Assembly: GCA_028622995.1 (NCBI GenBank)
Contig: JAJQJQ010000030.1
Location: 496,001 to 560,000, forward strand
Reading direction: 5' to 3'
From: Panagrolaimus kolymaensis
Taxonomy: Eukaryota; Nematoda; Chromadorea; Rhabditida; Panagrolaimidae
DNA: 64,000 nt
The notes beneath the pieces were generated by a model. It did not search any database and was not told the origin of the DNA. It saw only the letters and a program-made list of their open reading frames with translations. Position 1 is the first letter of the stretch. Each line of letters begins with the position of its first letter. A program made the position numbers and the translations under genes. This document shows positions 23,200 to 38,400 of the stretch, one piece after another.

Positions 23200-26100
23200 T
23201 ACATATTTGCTTGCCATTATTTTATGGTCGAAGCTGCGGATGATTTGTAAATTTTTTCGAATTCTTCATCGTTTTTTCTATCAGATTTACTAAACAAAAC
23301 TGAAATCCAATCTCAGGAAATCAAAAATTAAAAATGTTTTTCATAAAATAAAATTGTTTCTTGCATGAAAATTTACATATTTGCTTGACATTATTTTATG
23401 GTCGAAGCTGCGGATGATTTGTAAATTTTTTCGAATTCTTCATCGTTTTTTCTATCAGATTTACTAAACAAAAACTCAAATCCAATCTCAGGAAATCAAA
23501 AATTAAAAATGTTTTTCATAAAATAAAATTGTTTCTTGCATTAAAATTTACATATTTGCTTGCCATTATTTTATGGTCGAAGCTGCGGATGATTTGTAAA
23601 TTTTTTCGAATTCTTCATCGTTTTTTCTATCAGATTTACTAAACAAAACTGAAATCCAATCTCAGGAAATCAAAAATTAAAAATGTTTTTCATAAAATAA
23701 AATTGTTTCTTGCATGAAAATTTACATATTTGCTTGACATTATTTTATGGTCGAAGCTGCGGATGATTTGTAAATTTTTTCGAATTCTTCATCGTTTTTT
23801 CTATCAGATTTACTAAACAAAAACTCAAATCCAATCTCAGGAAATCAAAAATTAAAAATGTTTTTCATAAAATAAAATAATTTCTTGCATGAAAATTTAC
23901 ATATTTGCTTGCCATTATTTTATGGTCGAAGCTGCGGATAATTTGTAAATTTTTTCGAATTCTTCAACGCTTTTTTTATTAGATTTCCTAGAAAGTTTTC
24001 AAATCCAATCTCAGGAAATCAAAAATTAAAAATGTTTTTCATAAAATAAAATTGTTTCTTGCATGAAAATTTACATATTTGCTTGCCATTATTTTATGGT
24101 CGAAGCTGCGGATGATTTGTAAATTTTTTCGAATTCTTCATCGTTTTTTCTATCAGATTTACTAAACAAAACTGAAATCCAATCTCAGGAAATCAAAAAT
24201 TAAAAATGTTTTTCATAAAATAAAATTGTTTCTTGCGTGAAAATTTACATATTTGCTTGCCATTATTTTATGGTCGAAGCTGCGGATGATTTGTAAATTT
24301 TTTCGAATTCTTCATCGTTTTTTCTATCAGATTTACTAAACAAAACTGAAATCCAATCTCAGGAAATCAAAAATTAAAAATGTTTTTCATAAAATAAAAT
24401 TGTTTCTTGCATGAAAATTTACATATTTGCTTGCCATTATTTTATGTTCGAAGCTGCGGATGATTTGTAAATTTTTTCGAATTCTTCATCGTTTTTTCTA
24501 TCAGATTTACTAAACAAAACTGAAATCCAATCTCAGGAAATCAAAAATTAAAAATGTTTTTCATAAAATAAAATTGTTTCTTGCATGAAAATTTACATAT
24601 TTGCTTGCCATTATTTTATGTTCGAAGCTGCGGATGATTTGTAAATTTTTTCGAATTCTTCAACGCTTTTTTTATTATATTTCCTAGAAAGTTTTCAAAT
24701 CCAATCTCAGGAAATCAAAAATTAAAAATGTTTTTCATAAAATAAAATTGTTTCTTGCGTGAAAATTTACATATTTGCTTGCCATTATTTTATGGTCGAA
24801 GCTGCGGATGATTTGTAAATTTTTTCGAATTCTTCATCGTTTTTTCTATCAGATTTACTAAACAAAACTGAAATCCAATCTCAGGAAATCAAAAATTAAA
24901 AATGTTTTTCATAAAATAAAATTGTTTCTTGCGTGAAAATTTACATATTTGCTTGCCATTATTTTATGTTCGAAGCTGCGGATGATTTGTAAATTTTTTC
25001 GAATTCTTCAACGCTTTTTTTATTAGATTTCCTAGAAAGTTTTCAAATCCAATCTCAGGAAATCAAAAATTAAAAATGTTTTTCATAAAATAAAATTGTT
25101 TCTTGCGTGAAAATTTACATATTTGCTTGCCATTATTTTATGGTCGAAGCTGCGGATGATTTGTAAATTTTTTCGAATTCTTCATCGTTTTTTCTATCAG
25201 ATTTACTAAACAAAAACTCAAATCCAATCTCAGGAAATCAAAAATTAAAAATGTTTTTCATAAAATAAAATTGTTTCTTGCATGAAAATTTACATATTTG
25301 CTTGCCATTATTTTATGGTCGAAGCTGCGGATGATTTGTAAATTTTTTCGAATTCTTCATCGTTTTTTCTATCAGATTTACTAAACAAAACTGAAATCCA
25401 ATCTCAGGAAATCAAAAATTAAAAATGTTTTTCATAAAATAAAATTGTTTCTTGCATGAAAATTTACATATTTGCTTGCCATTATTTTATGATCGAAGCT
25501 GTGGATGATTTGTAAATTTTTTCGAATTCTTCATCGTTTTTTCTATCAGATTTACTAAACAAAAACTCAAATCCAATCTCAGGAAATCAAAAATTAAAAA
25601 TGTTTTTCATAAAATAAAATTGTTTCTTGCATGAAAATTTACATATTTGCTTGCCATTATTTTATGGTCGAAGCTGCGGATGATTTGTAAATTTTTTGGA
25701 ATTCTTCATCGTTTTTTCTATCAGATTTACTAAACAAAACTCAAATCCAATTTCAGGAAATCAAAAATTAAAAATGTTTTTCATAAAATAAAATTGTTTC
25801 TTGCATGAAAATTTACATATTTGCTTGCCATTATTTTATGGTCGAAGCTGCGGATGATTTGTAAATTTTTTGGAATTCTTCATCGTTTTTTCTATCAGAT
25901 TTACTAAACAAAACTCAAATCCAATTTCAGGAAATCAAAAATTAAAAATGTTTTTCATAAAATAAAATTGTTTCTTGCGCTAAAATTTACATATTAGCTT
26001 GCCATTATTTTATGGTCGAAGCTGTGGATGATTTCTAAATTTTTTCGAATTCTTCATCGTTTTTTCTATCAGATTTACTAAACAAAAACTCAAATCCAAT

Positions 26101-29100
26101 CTCAGGAAATCAAAAATTAAAAATGTTTTTCATAAAATAAAATTGTTTCTTGCATGAAAATTTACATATTTGCTTGCCATTATTTTATGGTCGAAGCTGC
26201 GGATGATTTGTAAATTTTTTCGAATTCTTCATCGTTTTTTCTATCAGATTTACTAAACAAAACTGAAATCCAATCTCAGGAAATCAAAAATTAAAAATGT
26301 TTTTCATAAAATAAAATTGTTTCTTGCATTAAAATTTACATATTTGCTTGCCATTATTTTATGGTCGAAGCTGCGGATGATTTGTAAATTTTTTCGAATT
26401 CTTCATCGTTTTTTCTATCAGATTTACTAAACAAAACTGAAATCCAATCTCAGGAAATCAAAAATTAAAAATGTTTTTCATAAAATAAAATTGTTTCTTG
26501 CGCTAAAATTTACATATTAGCTTGCCATTATTTTATGGTCGAAGCTGTGGATGATTTCTAAATTTTTTCGAATTCTTCATCGTTTTTTCTATCAGATTTA
26601 CTAAACAAAAACTCAAATCCAATCTCAGGAAATCAAAAATTAAAAATGTTTTTCATAAAATAAAATTGTTTCTTGCATGAAAATTTACATATTTGCTTGC
26701 CATTATTTTATGGTCGAAGCTGCGGATGATTTGTAAATTTTTTCGAATTCTTCATCGTTTTTTCTATCAGATTTACTAAACAAAACTGAAATCCAATCTC
26801 AGGAAATCAAAAATTAAAAATGTTTTTCATAAAATAAAATTGTTTCTTGCATTAAAATTTACATATTTGCTTGCCATTATTTTATGGTCGAAGCTGCGGA
26901 TGATTTGTAAATTTTTTCGAATTCTTCATCGTTTTTTCTATCAGATTTACTAAACAAAACTGAAATCCAATCTCAGGAAATCAAAAATTAAAAATGTTTT
27001 TCATAAAATAAAATTGTTTCTTGCATGAAAATTTACATATTTGCTTGACATTATTTTATGGTCGAAGCTGCGGATGATTTGTAAATTTTTTCGAATTCTT
27101 CATCGTTTTTTCTATCAGATTTACTAAACAAAAACTCAAATCCAATCTCAGGAAATCAAAAATTAAAAATGTTTTTCATAAAATAAAATTGTTTCTTGCA
27201 TTAAAATTTACATATTTGCTTGCCATTATTTTATGGTCGAAGCTGCGGATGATTTGTAAATTTTTTCGAATTCTTCATCGTTTTTTCTATCAGATTTACT
27301 AAACAAAACTGAAATCCAATCTCAGGAAATCAAAAATTAAAAATGTTTTTCATAAAATAAAATTGTTTCTTGCATGAAAATTTACATATTTGCTTGACAT
27401 TATTTTATGGTCGAAGCTGCGGATGATTTGTAAATTTTTTCGAATTCTTCATCGTTTTTTCTATCAGATTTACTAAACAAAAACTCAAATCCAATCTCAG
27501 GAAATCAAAAATTAAAAATGTTTTTCATAAAATAAAATAATTTCTTGCATGAAAATTTACATATTTGCTTGCCATTATTTTATGGTCGAAGCTGCGGATA
27601 ATTTGTAAATTTTTTCGAATTCTTCAACGCTTTTTTTATTAGATTTCCTAGAAAGTTTTCAAATCCAATCTCAGGAAATCAAAAATTAAAAATGTTTTTC
27701 ATAAAATAAAATTGTTTCTTGCATGAAAATTTACATATTTGCTTGCCATTATTTTATGGTCGAAGCTGCGGATGATTTGTAAATTTTTTCGAATTCTTCA
27801 TCGTTTTTTCTATCAGATTTACTAAACAAAACTGAAATCCAATCTCAGGAAATCAAAAATTAAAAATGTTTTTCATAAAATAAAATTGTTTCTTGCGTGA
27901 AAATTTACATATTTGCTTGCCATTATTTTATGGTCGAAGCTGCGGATGATTTGTAAATTTTTTCGAATTCTTCATCGTTTTTTCTATCAGATTTACTAAA
28001 CAAAACTGAAATCCAATCTCAGGAAATCAAAAATTAAAAATGTTTTTCATAAAATAAAATTGTTTCTTGCATGAAAATTTACATATTTGCTTGCCATTAT
28101 TTTATGTTCGAAGCTGCGGATGATTTGTAAATTTTTTCGAATTCTTCATCGTTTTTTCTATCAGATTTACTAAACAAAACTGAAATCCAATCTCAGGAAA
28201 TCAAAAATTAAAAATGTTTTTCATAAAATAAAATTGTTTCTTGCATGAAAATTTACATATTTGCTTGCCATTATTTTATGTTCGAAGCTGCGGATGATTT
28301 GTAAATTTTTTCGAATTCTTCAACGCTTTTTTTATTATATTTCCTAGAAAGTTTTCAAATCCAATCTCAGGAAATCAAAAATTAAAAATGTTTTTCATAA
28401 AATAAAATTGTTTCTTGCGTGAAAATTTACATATTTGCTTGCCATTATTTTATGGTCGAAGCTGCGGATGATTTGTAAATTTTTTCGAATTCTTCATCGT
28501 TTTTTCTATCAGATTTACTAAACAAAACTGAAATCCAATCTCAGGAAATCAAAAATTAAAAATGTTTTTCATAAAATAAAATTGTTTCTTGCGTGAAAAT
28601 TTACATATTTGCTTGCCATTATTTTATGTTCGAAGCTGCGGATGATTTGTAAATTTTTTCGAATTCTTCAACGCTTTTTTTATTAGATTTCCTAGAAAGT
28701 TTTCAAATCCAATCTCAGGAAATCAAAAATTAAAAATGTTTTTCATAAAATAAAATTGTTTCTTGCGTGAAAATTTACATATTTGCTTGCCATTATTTTA
28801 TGGTCGAAGCTGCGGATGATTTGTAAATTTTTTCGAATTCTTCATCGTTTTTTCTATCAGATTTACTAAACAAAAACTCAAATCCAATCTCAGGAAATCA
28901 AAAATTAAAAATGTTTTTCATAAAATAAAATTGTTTCTTGCATGAAAATTTACATATTTGCTTGCCATTATTTTATGGTCGAAGCTGCGGATGATTTGTA
29001 AATTTTTTCGAATTCTTCATCGTTTTTTCTATCAGATTTACTAAACAAAACTGAAATCCAATCTCAGGAAATCAAAAATTAAAAATGTTTTTCATAAAAT

Positions 29101-29985
29101 AAAATTGTTTCTTGCATGAAAATTTACATATTTGCTTGCCATTATTTTATGATCGAAGCTGTGGATGATTTGTAAATTTTTTCGAATTCTTCATCGTTTT
29201 TTCTATCAGATTTACTAAACAAAAACTCAAATCCAATCTCAGGAAATCAAAAATTAAAAATGTTTTTCATAAAATAAAATTGTTTCTTGCATGAAAATTT
29301 ACATATTTGCTTGCCATTATTTTATGGTCGAAGCTGCGGATGATTTGTAAATTTTTTGGAATTCTTCATCGTTTTTTCTATCAGATTTACTAAACAAAAC
29401 TCAAATCCAATTTCAGGAAATCAAAAATTAAAAATGTTTTTCATAAAATAAAATTGTTTCTTGCATGAAAATTTACATATTTGCTTGCCATTATTTTATG
29501 GTCGAAGCTGCGGATGATTTGTAAATTTTTTGGAATTCTTCATCGTTTTTTCTATCAGATTTACTAAACAAAACTCAAATCCAATTTCAGGAAATCAAAA
29601 ATTAAAAATGTTTTTCATAAAATAAAATTGTTTCTTGCGCTAAAATTTACATATTAGCTTGCCATTATTTTATGGTCGAAGCTGTGGATGATTTCTAAAT
29701 TTTTTCGAATTCTTCATCGTTTTTTCTATCAGATTTACTAAACAAAAACTCAAATCCAATCTCAGGAAATCAAAAATTAAAAATGTTTTTCATAAAATAA
29801 AATTGTTTCTTGCATGAAAATTTACATATTTGCTTGCCATTATTTTATGGTCGAAGCTGCGGATGATTTGTAAATTTTTTCGAATTCTTCATCGTTTTTT
29901 CTATCAGATTTACTAAACAAAACTGAAATCCAATCTCAGGAAATCAAAAATTAAAAATGTTTTTCATAAAATAAAATTGTTTCTT
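23200..29985 (+). repeat. Two tandem copies of a 21-monomer higher-order repeat, 3660 bp
   Basis: 23200-26325 and 26860-29985 agree essentially base for base at an offset of 3660. Shared rare markers include GCATTAAAATTTACAT (about 23540/27200), AAATAATTTCTTGC with GGATAATTTG (about 23880/27540), TTATATTTCCTAG (about 24675/28335), TTTTTTGGAATTC (about 25695/29355) and GCGCTAAAATTTACATATTA (about 25978/29638). The match breaks at GCATG against GCATT on both sides. A further, partly matching block from about 30530 continues the pattern with a 3486-base offset (20 monomers). Confidence 0.85.
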
Positions 29986-32900
29986 GCATGAAAATTTACA
30001 TATTTGCTTGCCATTATTTTATGGTCGAAGCTGCGGAAGATTTGTAAATTTTTTCGAATTCTTCATCGTTTTTTCAATCAGATTTACTAAACAAAAACTC
30101 AAATCCAATCTCAGGAAATCAAAAATTAAAAATGTTTTTCATAAAATAAAATTGTTTCTTGCATGAAAATTTACATATTTGCTTGCCATTATTTTATGGT
30201 CGAAGCTGTGGATGATTTGTAAATTTTTTCGAATTCTTCATCGTTTTTTCTATCAGATTTACTAAACAAAACTGAAATCCAATCTCAGGAAATCAAAAAT
30301 TAAAAATGTTTTTCATAAAATAAAATTGTTTCTTGCATGAAAATTTACATATTTGCTTGCCATTATTTTATGGTCGAAGCTGCGGATGATTTGTAAATTT
30401 TTTCGAATTCTTCATCGTTTTTTCTATCAGATTTACTAAACAAAACTGAAATCCAATCTCAGGAAATCAAAAATTAAAAATGTTTTTCATAAAATAAAAT
30501 TGTTTCTTGCATGAAAATTTACATATTTGCTTGACATTATTTTATGGTCGAAGCTGCGGATGATTTGTAAATTTTTTCGAATTCTTCATCGTTTTTTCTA
30601 TCAGATTTACTAAACAAAAACTCAAATCCAATCTCAGGAAATCAAAAATTAAAAATGTTTTTCATAAAATAAAATTGTTTCTTGCATTAAAATTTACATA
30701 TTTGCTTGCCATTATTTTATGGTCGAAGCTGCGGATGATTTGTAAATTTTTTCGAATTCTTCATCGTTTTTTCTATCAGATTTACTAAACAAAACTGAAA
30801 TCCAATCTCAGGAAATCAAAAATTAAAAATGTTTTTCATAAAATAAAATTGTTTCTTGCATGAAAATTTACATATTTGCTTGACATTATTTTATGGTCGA
30901 AGCTGCGGATGATTTGTAAATTTTTTCGAATTCTTCATCGTTTTTTCTATCAGATTTACTAAACAAAAACTCAAATCCAATCTCAGGAAATCAAAAATTA
31001 AAAATGTTTTTCATAAAATAAAATAATTTCTTGCATGAAAATTTACATATTTGCTTGCCATTATTTTATGGTCGAAGCTGCGGATAATTTGTAAATTTTT
31101 TCGAAGTCTTTAACGCTTTTTTTATTAGATTTCCTAGAAAGTTTTCAAATCCAATCTCAGGAAATCAAAAATTAAAAATGTTTTTCATAAAATAAAATTG
31201 TTTCTTGCATGAAAATTTACATATTTGCTTGCCATTATTTTATGGTCGAAGCTGCGGATGATTTGTAAATTTTTTCGAATTCTTCATCGTTTTTTCTATC
31301 AGATTTACTAAACAAAACTGAAATCCAATCTCAGGAAATCAAAAATTAAAAATGTTTTTCATAAAATAAAATTGTTTCTTGCGTGAAAATTTACATATTT
31401 GCTTGCCATTATTTTATGGTCGAAGCTGCGGATGATTTGTAAATTTTTTCGAATTCTTCATCGTTTTTTCTATCAGATTTACTAAACAAAACTGAAATCC
31501 AATCTCAGGAAATCAAAAATTAAAAATGTTTTTCATAAAATAAAATTGTTTCTTGCGTGAAAATTTACATATTTGCTTGCCATTATTTTATGGTCGAAGC
31601 TGCGGATGATTTGTAAATTTTTTCGAATTCTTCATCGTTTTTTCTATCAGATTTACTAAACAAAACTGAAATCCAATCTCAGGAAATCAAAAATTAAAAA
31701 TGTTTTTCATAAAATAAAATTGTTTCTTGCATGAAAATTTACATATTTGCTTGCCATTATTTTATGTTCGAAGCTGCGGATGATTTGTAAATTTTTTCGA
31801 ATTCTTCATCGTTTTTTCTATCAGATTTACTAAACAAAACTGAAATCCAATCTCAGGAAATCAAAAATTAAAAATGTTTTTCATAAAATAAAATTGTTTC
31901 TTGCGTGAAAATTTACATATTTGCTTGCCATTATTTTATGGTCGAAGCTGCGGATGATTTGTAAATTTTTTCGAATTCTTCAACGCTTTTTTTATTAGAT
32001 TTCCTAGAAAGTTTTCAAATCCAATCTCAGGAAATCAAAAATTAAAAATGTTTTTCATAAAATAAAATTGTTTCTTGCATGAAAATTTACATATTTGCTT
32101 GCCATTATTTTATGGTCGAAGCTGCGGATGATTTGTAAATTTTTTCGAATTCTTCATCGTTTTTTCTATCAGATTTACTAAACAAAACTGAAATCCAATC
32201 TCAGGAAATCAAAAATTAAAAATGTTTTTCATAAAATAAAATTGTTTCTTGCATGAAAATTTACATATTTGCTTGACATTATTTTATGGTCGAAGCTGCG
32301 GATGATTTGTAAATTTTTTCGAATTCTTCATCGTTTTTTCTATCAGATTTACTAAACAAAAACTCAAATCCAATCTCAGGAAATCAAAAATTAAAAATGT
32401 TTTTCATAAAATAAAATAATTTCTTGCATGAAAATTTACATATTTGCTTGCCATTATTTTATGGTCGAAGCTGCGGATAATTTGTAAATTTTTTCGAAGT
32501 CTTCAACGCTTTTTTTATTAGATTTCCTAGAAAGTTTTCAAATCCAATCTCAGGAAATCAAAAATTAAAAATGTTTTTCATAAAATAAAATTGTTTCTTG
32601 CATGAAAATTTACATATTTGCTTGCCATTATTTTATGGTCGAAGCTGCGGATGATTTGTAAATTTTTTCGAATTCTTCATCGTTTTTTCTATCAGATTTA
32701 CTAAACAAAACTGAAATCCAATCTCAGGAAATCAAAAATTAAAAATGTTTTTCATAAAATAAAATTGTTTCTTGCGTGAAAATTTACATATTTGCTTGCC
32801 ATTATTTTATGGTCGAAGCTGCGGATGATTTGTAAATTTTTTCGAATTCTTCATCGTTTTTTCTATCAGATTTACTAAACAAAACTTAAATCCAATCTCA

Positions 32901-33449
32901 GGAAATCAAAAATTAAAAATGTTTTTCATAAAATAAAATTGTTTCTTGCGTGAAAATTTACATATTTGCTTGCCATTATTTTATGGTCGAAGCTGCGGAT
33001 GATTTGTAAATTTTTTCGAATTCTTCATCGTTTTTTCTATCAGATTTACTAAACAAAACTGAAATCCAATCTCAGGAAATCAAAAATTAAAAATGTTTTT
33101 CATAAAATAAAATTGTTTCTTGCATGAAAATTTACATATTTGCTTGCCATTATTTTATGTTCGAAGCTGCGGATGATTTGTAAATTTTTTCGAATTCTTC
33201 ATCGTTTTTTCTATCAGATTTACTAAACAAAACTGAAATCCAATCTCAGGAAATCAAAAATTAAAAATGTTTTTCATAAAATAAAATTGTTTCTTGCGTG
33301 AAAATTTACATATTTGCTTGCCATTATTTTATGTTCGAAGCTGCGGATGATTTGTAAATTTTTTCGAATTCTTCAACGCTTTTTTTATTAGATTTCCTAG
33401 AAAGTTTTCAAATCCAATCTCAGGAAATCAAAAATTAAAAATGTTTTTC

Positions 33450-35600
33450 ATAAAATAAAATTGTTTCTTGCATGAAAATTTACATATTTGCTTGCCATTA
33501 TTTTATGGTCGAAGCTGCGGATGATTTGTAAATTTTTTCGAATTCTTCATCGTTTTTTCTATCAGATTTACTAAACAAAACTGAAATCCAATCTCAGGAA
33601 ATCAAAAATTAAAAATGTTTTTCATAAAATAAAATTGTTTCTTGCGTGAAAATTTACATATTTGCTTGCCATTATTTTATGTTCGAAGCTGCGGATGATT
33701 TGTAAATTTTTTCGAATTCTTCAACGCTTTTTTTATTAGATTTCCTAGAAAGTTTTCAAATCCAATCTCAGGAAATCAAAAATTAAAAATGTTTTTCATA
33801 AAATAAAATTGTTTCTTGCGTGAAAATTTACATATTTGCTTGCCATTATTTTATGGTCGAAGCTGCGGATGATTTGTAAATTTTTTCGAATTCTTCATCG
33901 TTTTTTCTATCAGATTTACTAAACAAAAACTCAAATCCAATCTCAGGAAATCAAAAATTAAAAATGTTTTTCATAAAATAAAATAATTTCTTGCATGAAA
34001 ATTTACATATTTGCTTGCCATTATTTTATGGTCGAAGCTGCGGATGATTTGTAAATTTTTTCGAATTCTTCATCGTTTTTTCTATCAGATTTACTAAACA
34101 AAACTGAAATCCAATCTCAGGAAATCAAAAATTAAAAATGTTTTTCATAAAATAAAATTGTTTCTTGCATGAAAATTTACATATTTGCTTGACATTATTT
34201 TATGGTCGAAGCTGCGGATGATTTGTAAATTTTTTCGAATTCTTCATCGTTTTTTCTATCAGATTTACTAAACAAAAACTCAAATCCAATCTCAGGAAAT
34301 CAAAAATTAAAAATGTTTTTCATAAAATAAAATTGTTTCTTGCATTAAAATTTACATATTTGCTTGCCATTATTTTATGGTCGAAGCTGTGGATGATTTG
34401 TAAATTTTTTCGAATTCTTCATCGTTTTTTCTATCAGATTTACTAAACAAAACTCAAATCCAATTTCAGGAAATCAAAAATTAAAAATGTTTTTCATAAA
34501 ATAAAATTGTTTCTTGCATGAAAATTTACATATTTGCTTGCCATTATTTTATGGTCGAAGCTGCGGATGATTTGTAAATTTTTTCGAATTCTTCATCGTT
34601 TTTTCTATCAGATTTACTAAACAAAACTGAAATCCAATCTCAGGAAATCAAAAATTAAAAATGTTTTTCATAAAATAAAATTGTTTCTTGCGTGAAAATT
34701 TACATATTTGCTTGCCATTATTTTATGTTCGAAGCTGCGGATGATTTGTAAATTTTTTCGAATTCTTCAACGCTTTTTTTATTAGATTTCCTAGAAAGTT
34801 TTCAAATCCAATCTCAGGAAATCAAAAATTAAAAATGTTTTTCATAAAATAAAATTGTTTCTTGCGTGAAAATTTACATATTTGCTTGCCATTATTTTAT
34901 GGTCGAAGCTGCGGATGATTTGTAAATTTTTTCGAATTCTTCATCGTTTTTTCTATCAGATTTACTAAACAAAAACTCAAATCCAATCTCAGGAAATCAA
35001 AAATTAAAAATGTTTTTCATAAAATAAAATAATTTCTTGCATGAAAATTTACATATTTGCTTGCCATTATTTTATGGTCGAAGCTGCGGATGATTTGTAA
35101 ATTTTTTCGAATTCTTCATCGTTTTTTCTATCAGATTTACTAAACAAAACTGAAATCCAATCTCAGGAAATCAAAAATTAAAAATGTTTTTCATAAAATA
35201 AAATTGTTTCTTGCATGAAAATTTACATATTTGCTTGACATTATTTTATGGTCGAAGCTGCGGATGATTTGTAAATTTTTTCGAATTCTTCATCGTTTTT
35301 TCTATCAGATTTACTAAACAAAAACTCAAATCCAATCTCAGGAAATCAAAAATTAAAAATGTTTTTCATAAAATAAAATTGTTTCTTGCATTAAAATTTA
35401 CATATTTGCTTGCCATTATTTTATGGTCGAAGCTGTGGATGATTTGTAAATTTTTTCGAATTCTTCATCGTTTTTTCTATCAGATTTACTAAACAAAACT
35501 CAAATCCAATTTCAGGAAATCAAAAATTAAAAATGTTTTTCATAAAATAAAATTGTTTCTTGCATGAAAATTTACATATTTGCTTGCCATTATTTTATGG
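33450..35600 (+). repeat. 6-monomer higher-order repeat, 1046 bp
   Basis: Three independent markers recur at the same spacing: AAATAATTTCTTGC (33985 and 35031), TTGACATT (34189 and 35235) and GCATTAAAATTTAC (about 34343 and 35389). The following TGTGGATG unit with CAATTTCAGG is also repeated. Two copies lie side by side. Confidence 0.8.
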
Positions 35601-35929
35601 TCGAAGCTGCGGATGATTTGTAAATTTTTTCGAATTCTTCATCGTTTTTTCTATCAGATTTACTAAACAAAAACTCAAATCCAATCTCAGGAAATCAAAA
35701 ATTAAAAATGTTTTTCATAAAATAAAATTGTTTCTTGCATAAAAATTTACATATTTGCTTGCCATTATTTTATGGTCGAAGCTGTGGATGATTTGTAAAT
35801 TTTTTCGAATTCTTCATCGTTTTTTCTATCAGATTTACTAAACAAAAACTCAAATCCAATCTCAGGAAATCAAAAATTAAAAATGTTTTTCATAAAATAA
35901 AATTGTTTCTTGCATGAAAATTTACATAT

Positions 35930-38400
35930 TTGCTTGCCATTATTTTATGATCGAAGCTGTGGATGATTTGTAAATTTTTTCGAATTCTTCATCGTTTTTT
36001 CTATCAGATTTACTAAACAAAAACTCAAATCCAATCTCAGGAAATCAAAAATTAAAAATGTTTTTCATAAAATAAAATTGTTTCTTGCATGAAAATTTAC
36101 ATATTTGCTTGCCATTATTTTATGGTCGAAGCTGCGGATGATTTGTAAATTTTTTCGAATTCTTCATCGTTTTTTCTATCAGATTTACTAAACAAAACTC
36201 AAATCCAATTTCAGGAAATCAAAAATTAAAAATGTTTTTCATAAAATAAAATTGTTTCTTGCGCTAAAATTTACATATTTGCTTGCCATTATTTTATGGT
36301 CGAAGCTGCGGATGACTTGTAAATTTTTTCGAATTCTTCATCGTTTTTTCTATCAGATTTACTAAACAAAAACTCAAATCCAATCTCAGGAAATCAAAAA
36401 ATTTAAAAATGTTTTTCATAAAATAAAATTGTTTCTTGCATGAAAATTTACATATTTGCTTGCCATAATTTTATGGTCGAAGCTGTGGATGATTTGTAAA
36501 TTTTTTCGAATTCTTCATCGTTTTTTCTATCAGATTTACTAAACAAAAACTCAAATCCAATCTCAGGAAATCAAAAATTAAAAATGTTTTTCATAAAATA
36601 AAATTGTTTCTTGCATGAAAATTTACATATTTGCTTGCCATTATTTTATGATCGAAGCTGTGGATGATTTGTAAATTTTTTCGAATTCTTCATCGTTTTT
36701 TCTATCAGATTTACTAAACAAAAACTCAAATCCAATCTCAGGAAATCAAAAATTAAAAATGTTTTTCATAAAATAAAATTGTTTCTTGCATGAAAATTTA
36801 CATATTTGCTTGCCATTATTTTATGGTCGAAGCTGCGGATGATTTGTAAATTTTTTCGAATTCTTCATCGTTTTTTCTATCAGATTTACTAAACAAAACT
36901 CAAATCCAATTTCAGGAAATCAAAAATTAAAAATGTTTTTCATAAAATAAAATTGTTTCTTGCGCTAAAATTTACATATTTGCTTGCCATTATTTTATGG
37001 TCGAAGCTGCGGATGACTTGTAAATTTTTTCGAATTCTTCATCGTTTTTTCTATCAGATTTACTAAACAAAAACTCAAATCCAATCTCAGGAAATCAAAA
37101 AATTTAAAAATGTTTTTCATAAAATAAAATTGTTTCTTGCATGAAAATTTACATATTTGCTTGCCATAATTTTATGGTCGAAGCTGTGGATGATTTGTAA
37201 ATTTTTTCGAATTCTTCATCGTTTTTTCTATCAGATTTACTAAACAAAAACTCAAATCCAATCTCAGGAAATCAAAAAATTTAAAAATGTTTTTCATAAA
37301 ATAAAATTGTTTCTTGCATGAAAATTTACATATTTGCTTGCCATAATTTTATGGTCGAAGCTGTGGATGATTTGTAAATTTTTTCGAATTCTTCATCGTT
37401 TTTTCTATCAGATTTACTAAACAAAAACTCAAATCCAATCTCAGGAAATCAAAAATTAAAAATGTTTTTCATAAAATAAAATTGTTTCTTGCATGAAAAT
37501 TTACATATTTGCTTGCCATTATTTTATGATCGAAGCTGTGGATGATTTGTAAATTTTTTCGAATTCTTCATCGTTTTTTCTATCAGATTTACTAAACAAA
37601 AACTCAAATCCAATCTCAGGAAATCAAAAATTAAAAATGTTTTTCATAAAATAAAATTGTTTCTTGCATGAAAATTTACATATTTGCTTGCCATTATTTT
37701 ATGGTCGAAGCTGCGGATGATTTGTAAATTTTTTCGAATTCTTCATCGTTTTTTCTATCAGATTTACTAAACAAAACTCAAATCCAATTTCAGGAAATCA
37801 AAAATTAAAAATGTTTTTCATAAAATAAAATTGTTTCTTGCGCTAAAATTTACATATTTGCTTGCCATTATTTTATGGTCGAAGCTGCGGATGACTTGTA
37901 AATTTTTTCGAATTCTTCATCGTTTTTTCTATCAGATTTACTAAACAAAAACTCAAATCCAATCTCAGGAAATCAAAAAATTTAAAAATGTTTTTCATAA
38001 AATAAAATTGTTTCTTGCATGAAAATTTACATATTTGCTTGCCATAATTTTATGGTCGAAGCTGTGGATGATTTGTAAATTTTTTCGAATTCTTCATCGT
38101 TTTTTCTATCAGATTTACTAAACAAAAACTCAAATCCAATCTCAGGAAATCAAAAATTAAAAATGTTTTTCATAAAATAAAATTGTTTCTTGCATGAAAA
38201 TTTACATATTTGCTTGCCATTATTTTATGATCGAAGCTGTGGATGATTTGTAAATTTTTTCGAATTCTTCATCGTTTTTTCTATCAGATTTACTAAACAA
38301 AAACTCAAATCCAATCTCAGGAAATCAAAAATTAAAAATGTTTTTCATAAAATAAAATTGTTTCTTGCATGAAAATTTACATATTTGCTTGCCATAATTT
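35930..38400 (+). repeat. 4-monomer higher-order repeat, about 701 bp, with AATTT insertion units
   Basis: Units with the longer ATCAAAAAATTTAAAAATG (two bases more than usual) begin this element at 36391, 37092, 37269 and 37970, so 701 is the main step, with one extra unit of 177 in between. TTGCCATAATTTTATGG and GCGCTAAAATTTACATATTT units travel with them. The extra single copy suggests an unequal exchange inside the repeat. Confidence 0.8.

Noticed and set aside
18131..30166. Six identical 60-residue plus-strand frames (18131, 18654, 19178, 20398, 22838, 29984)
   Set aside because: They are satellite monomers in which one TGA became AGA (CGGAAGATTTG), opening the frame by chance. They carry no start context, splice signal or protein pattern beyond the repeat, and they spread by block duplication.
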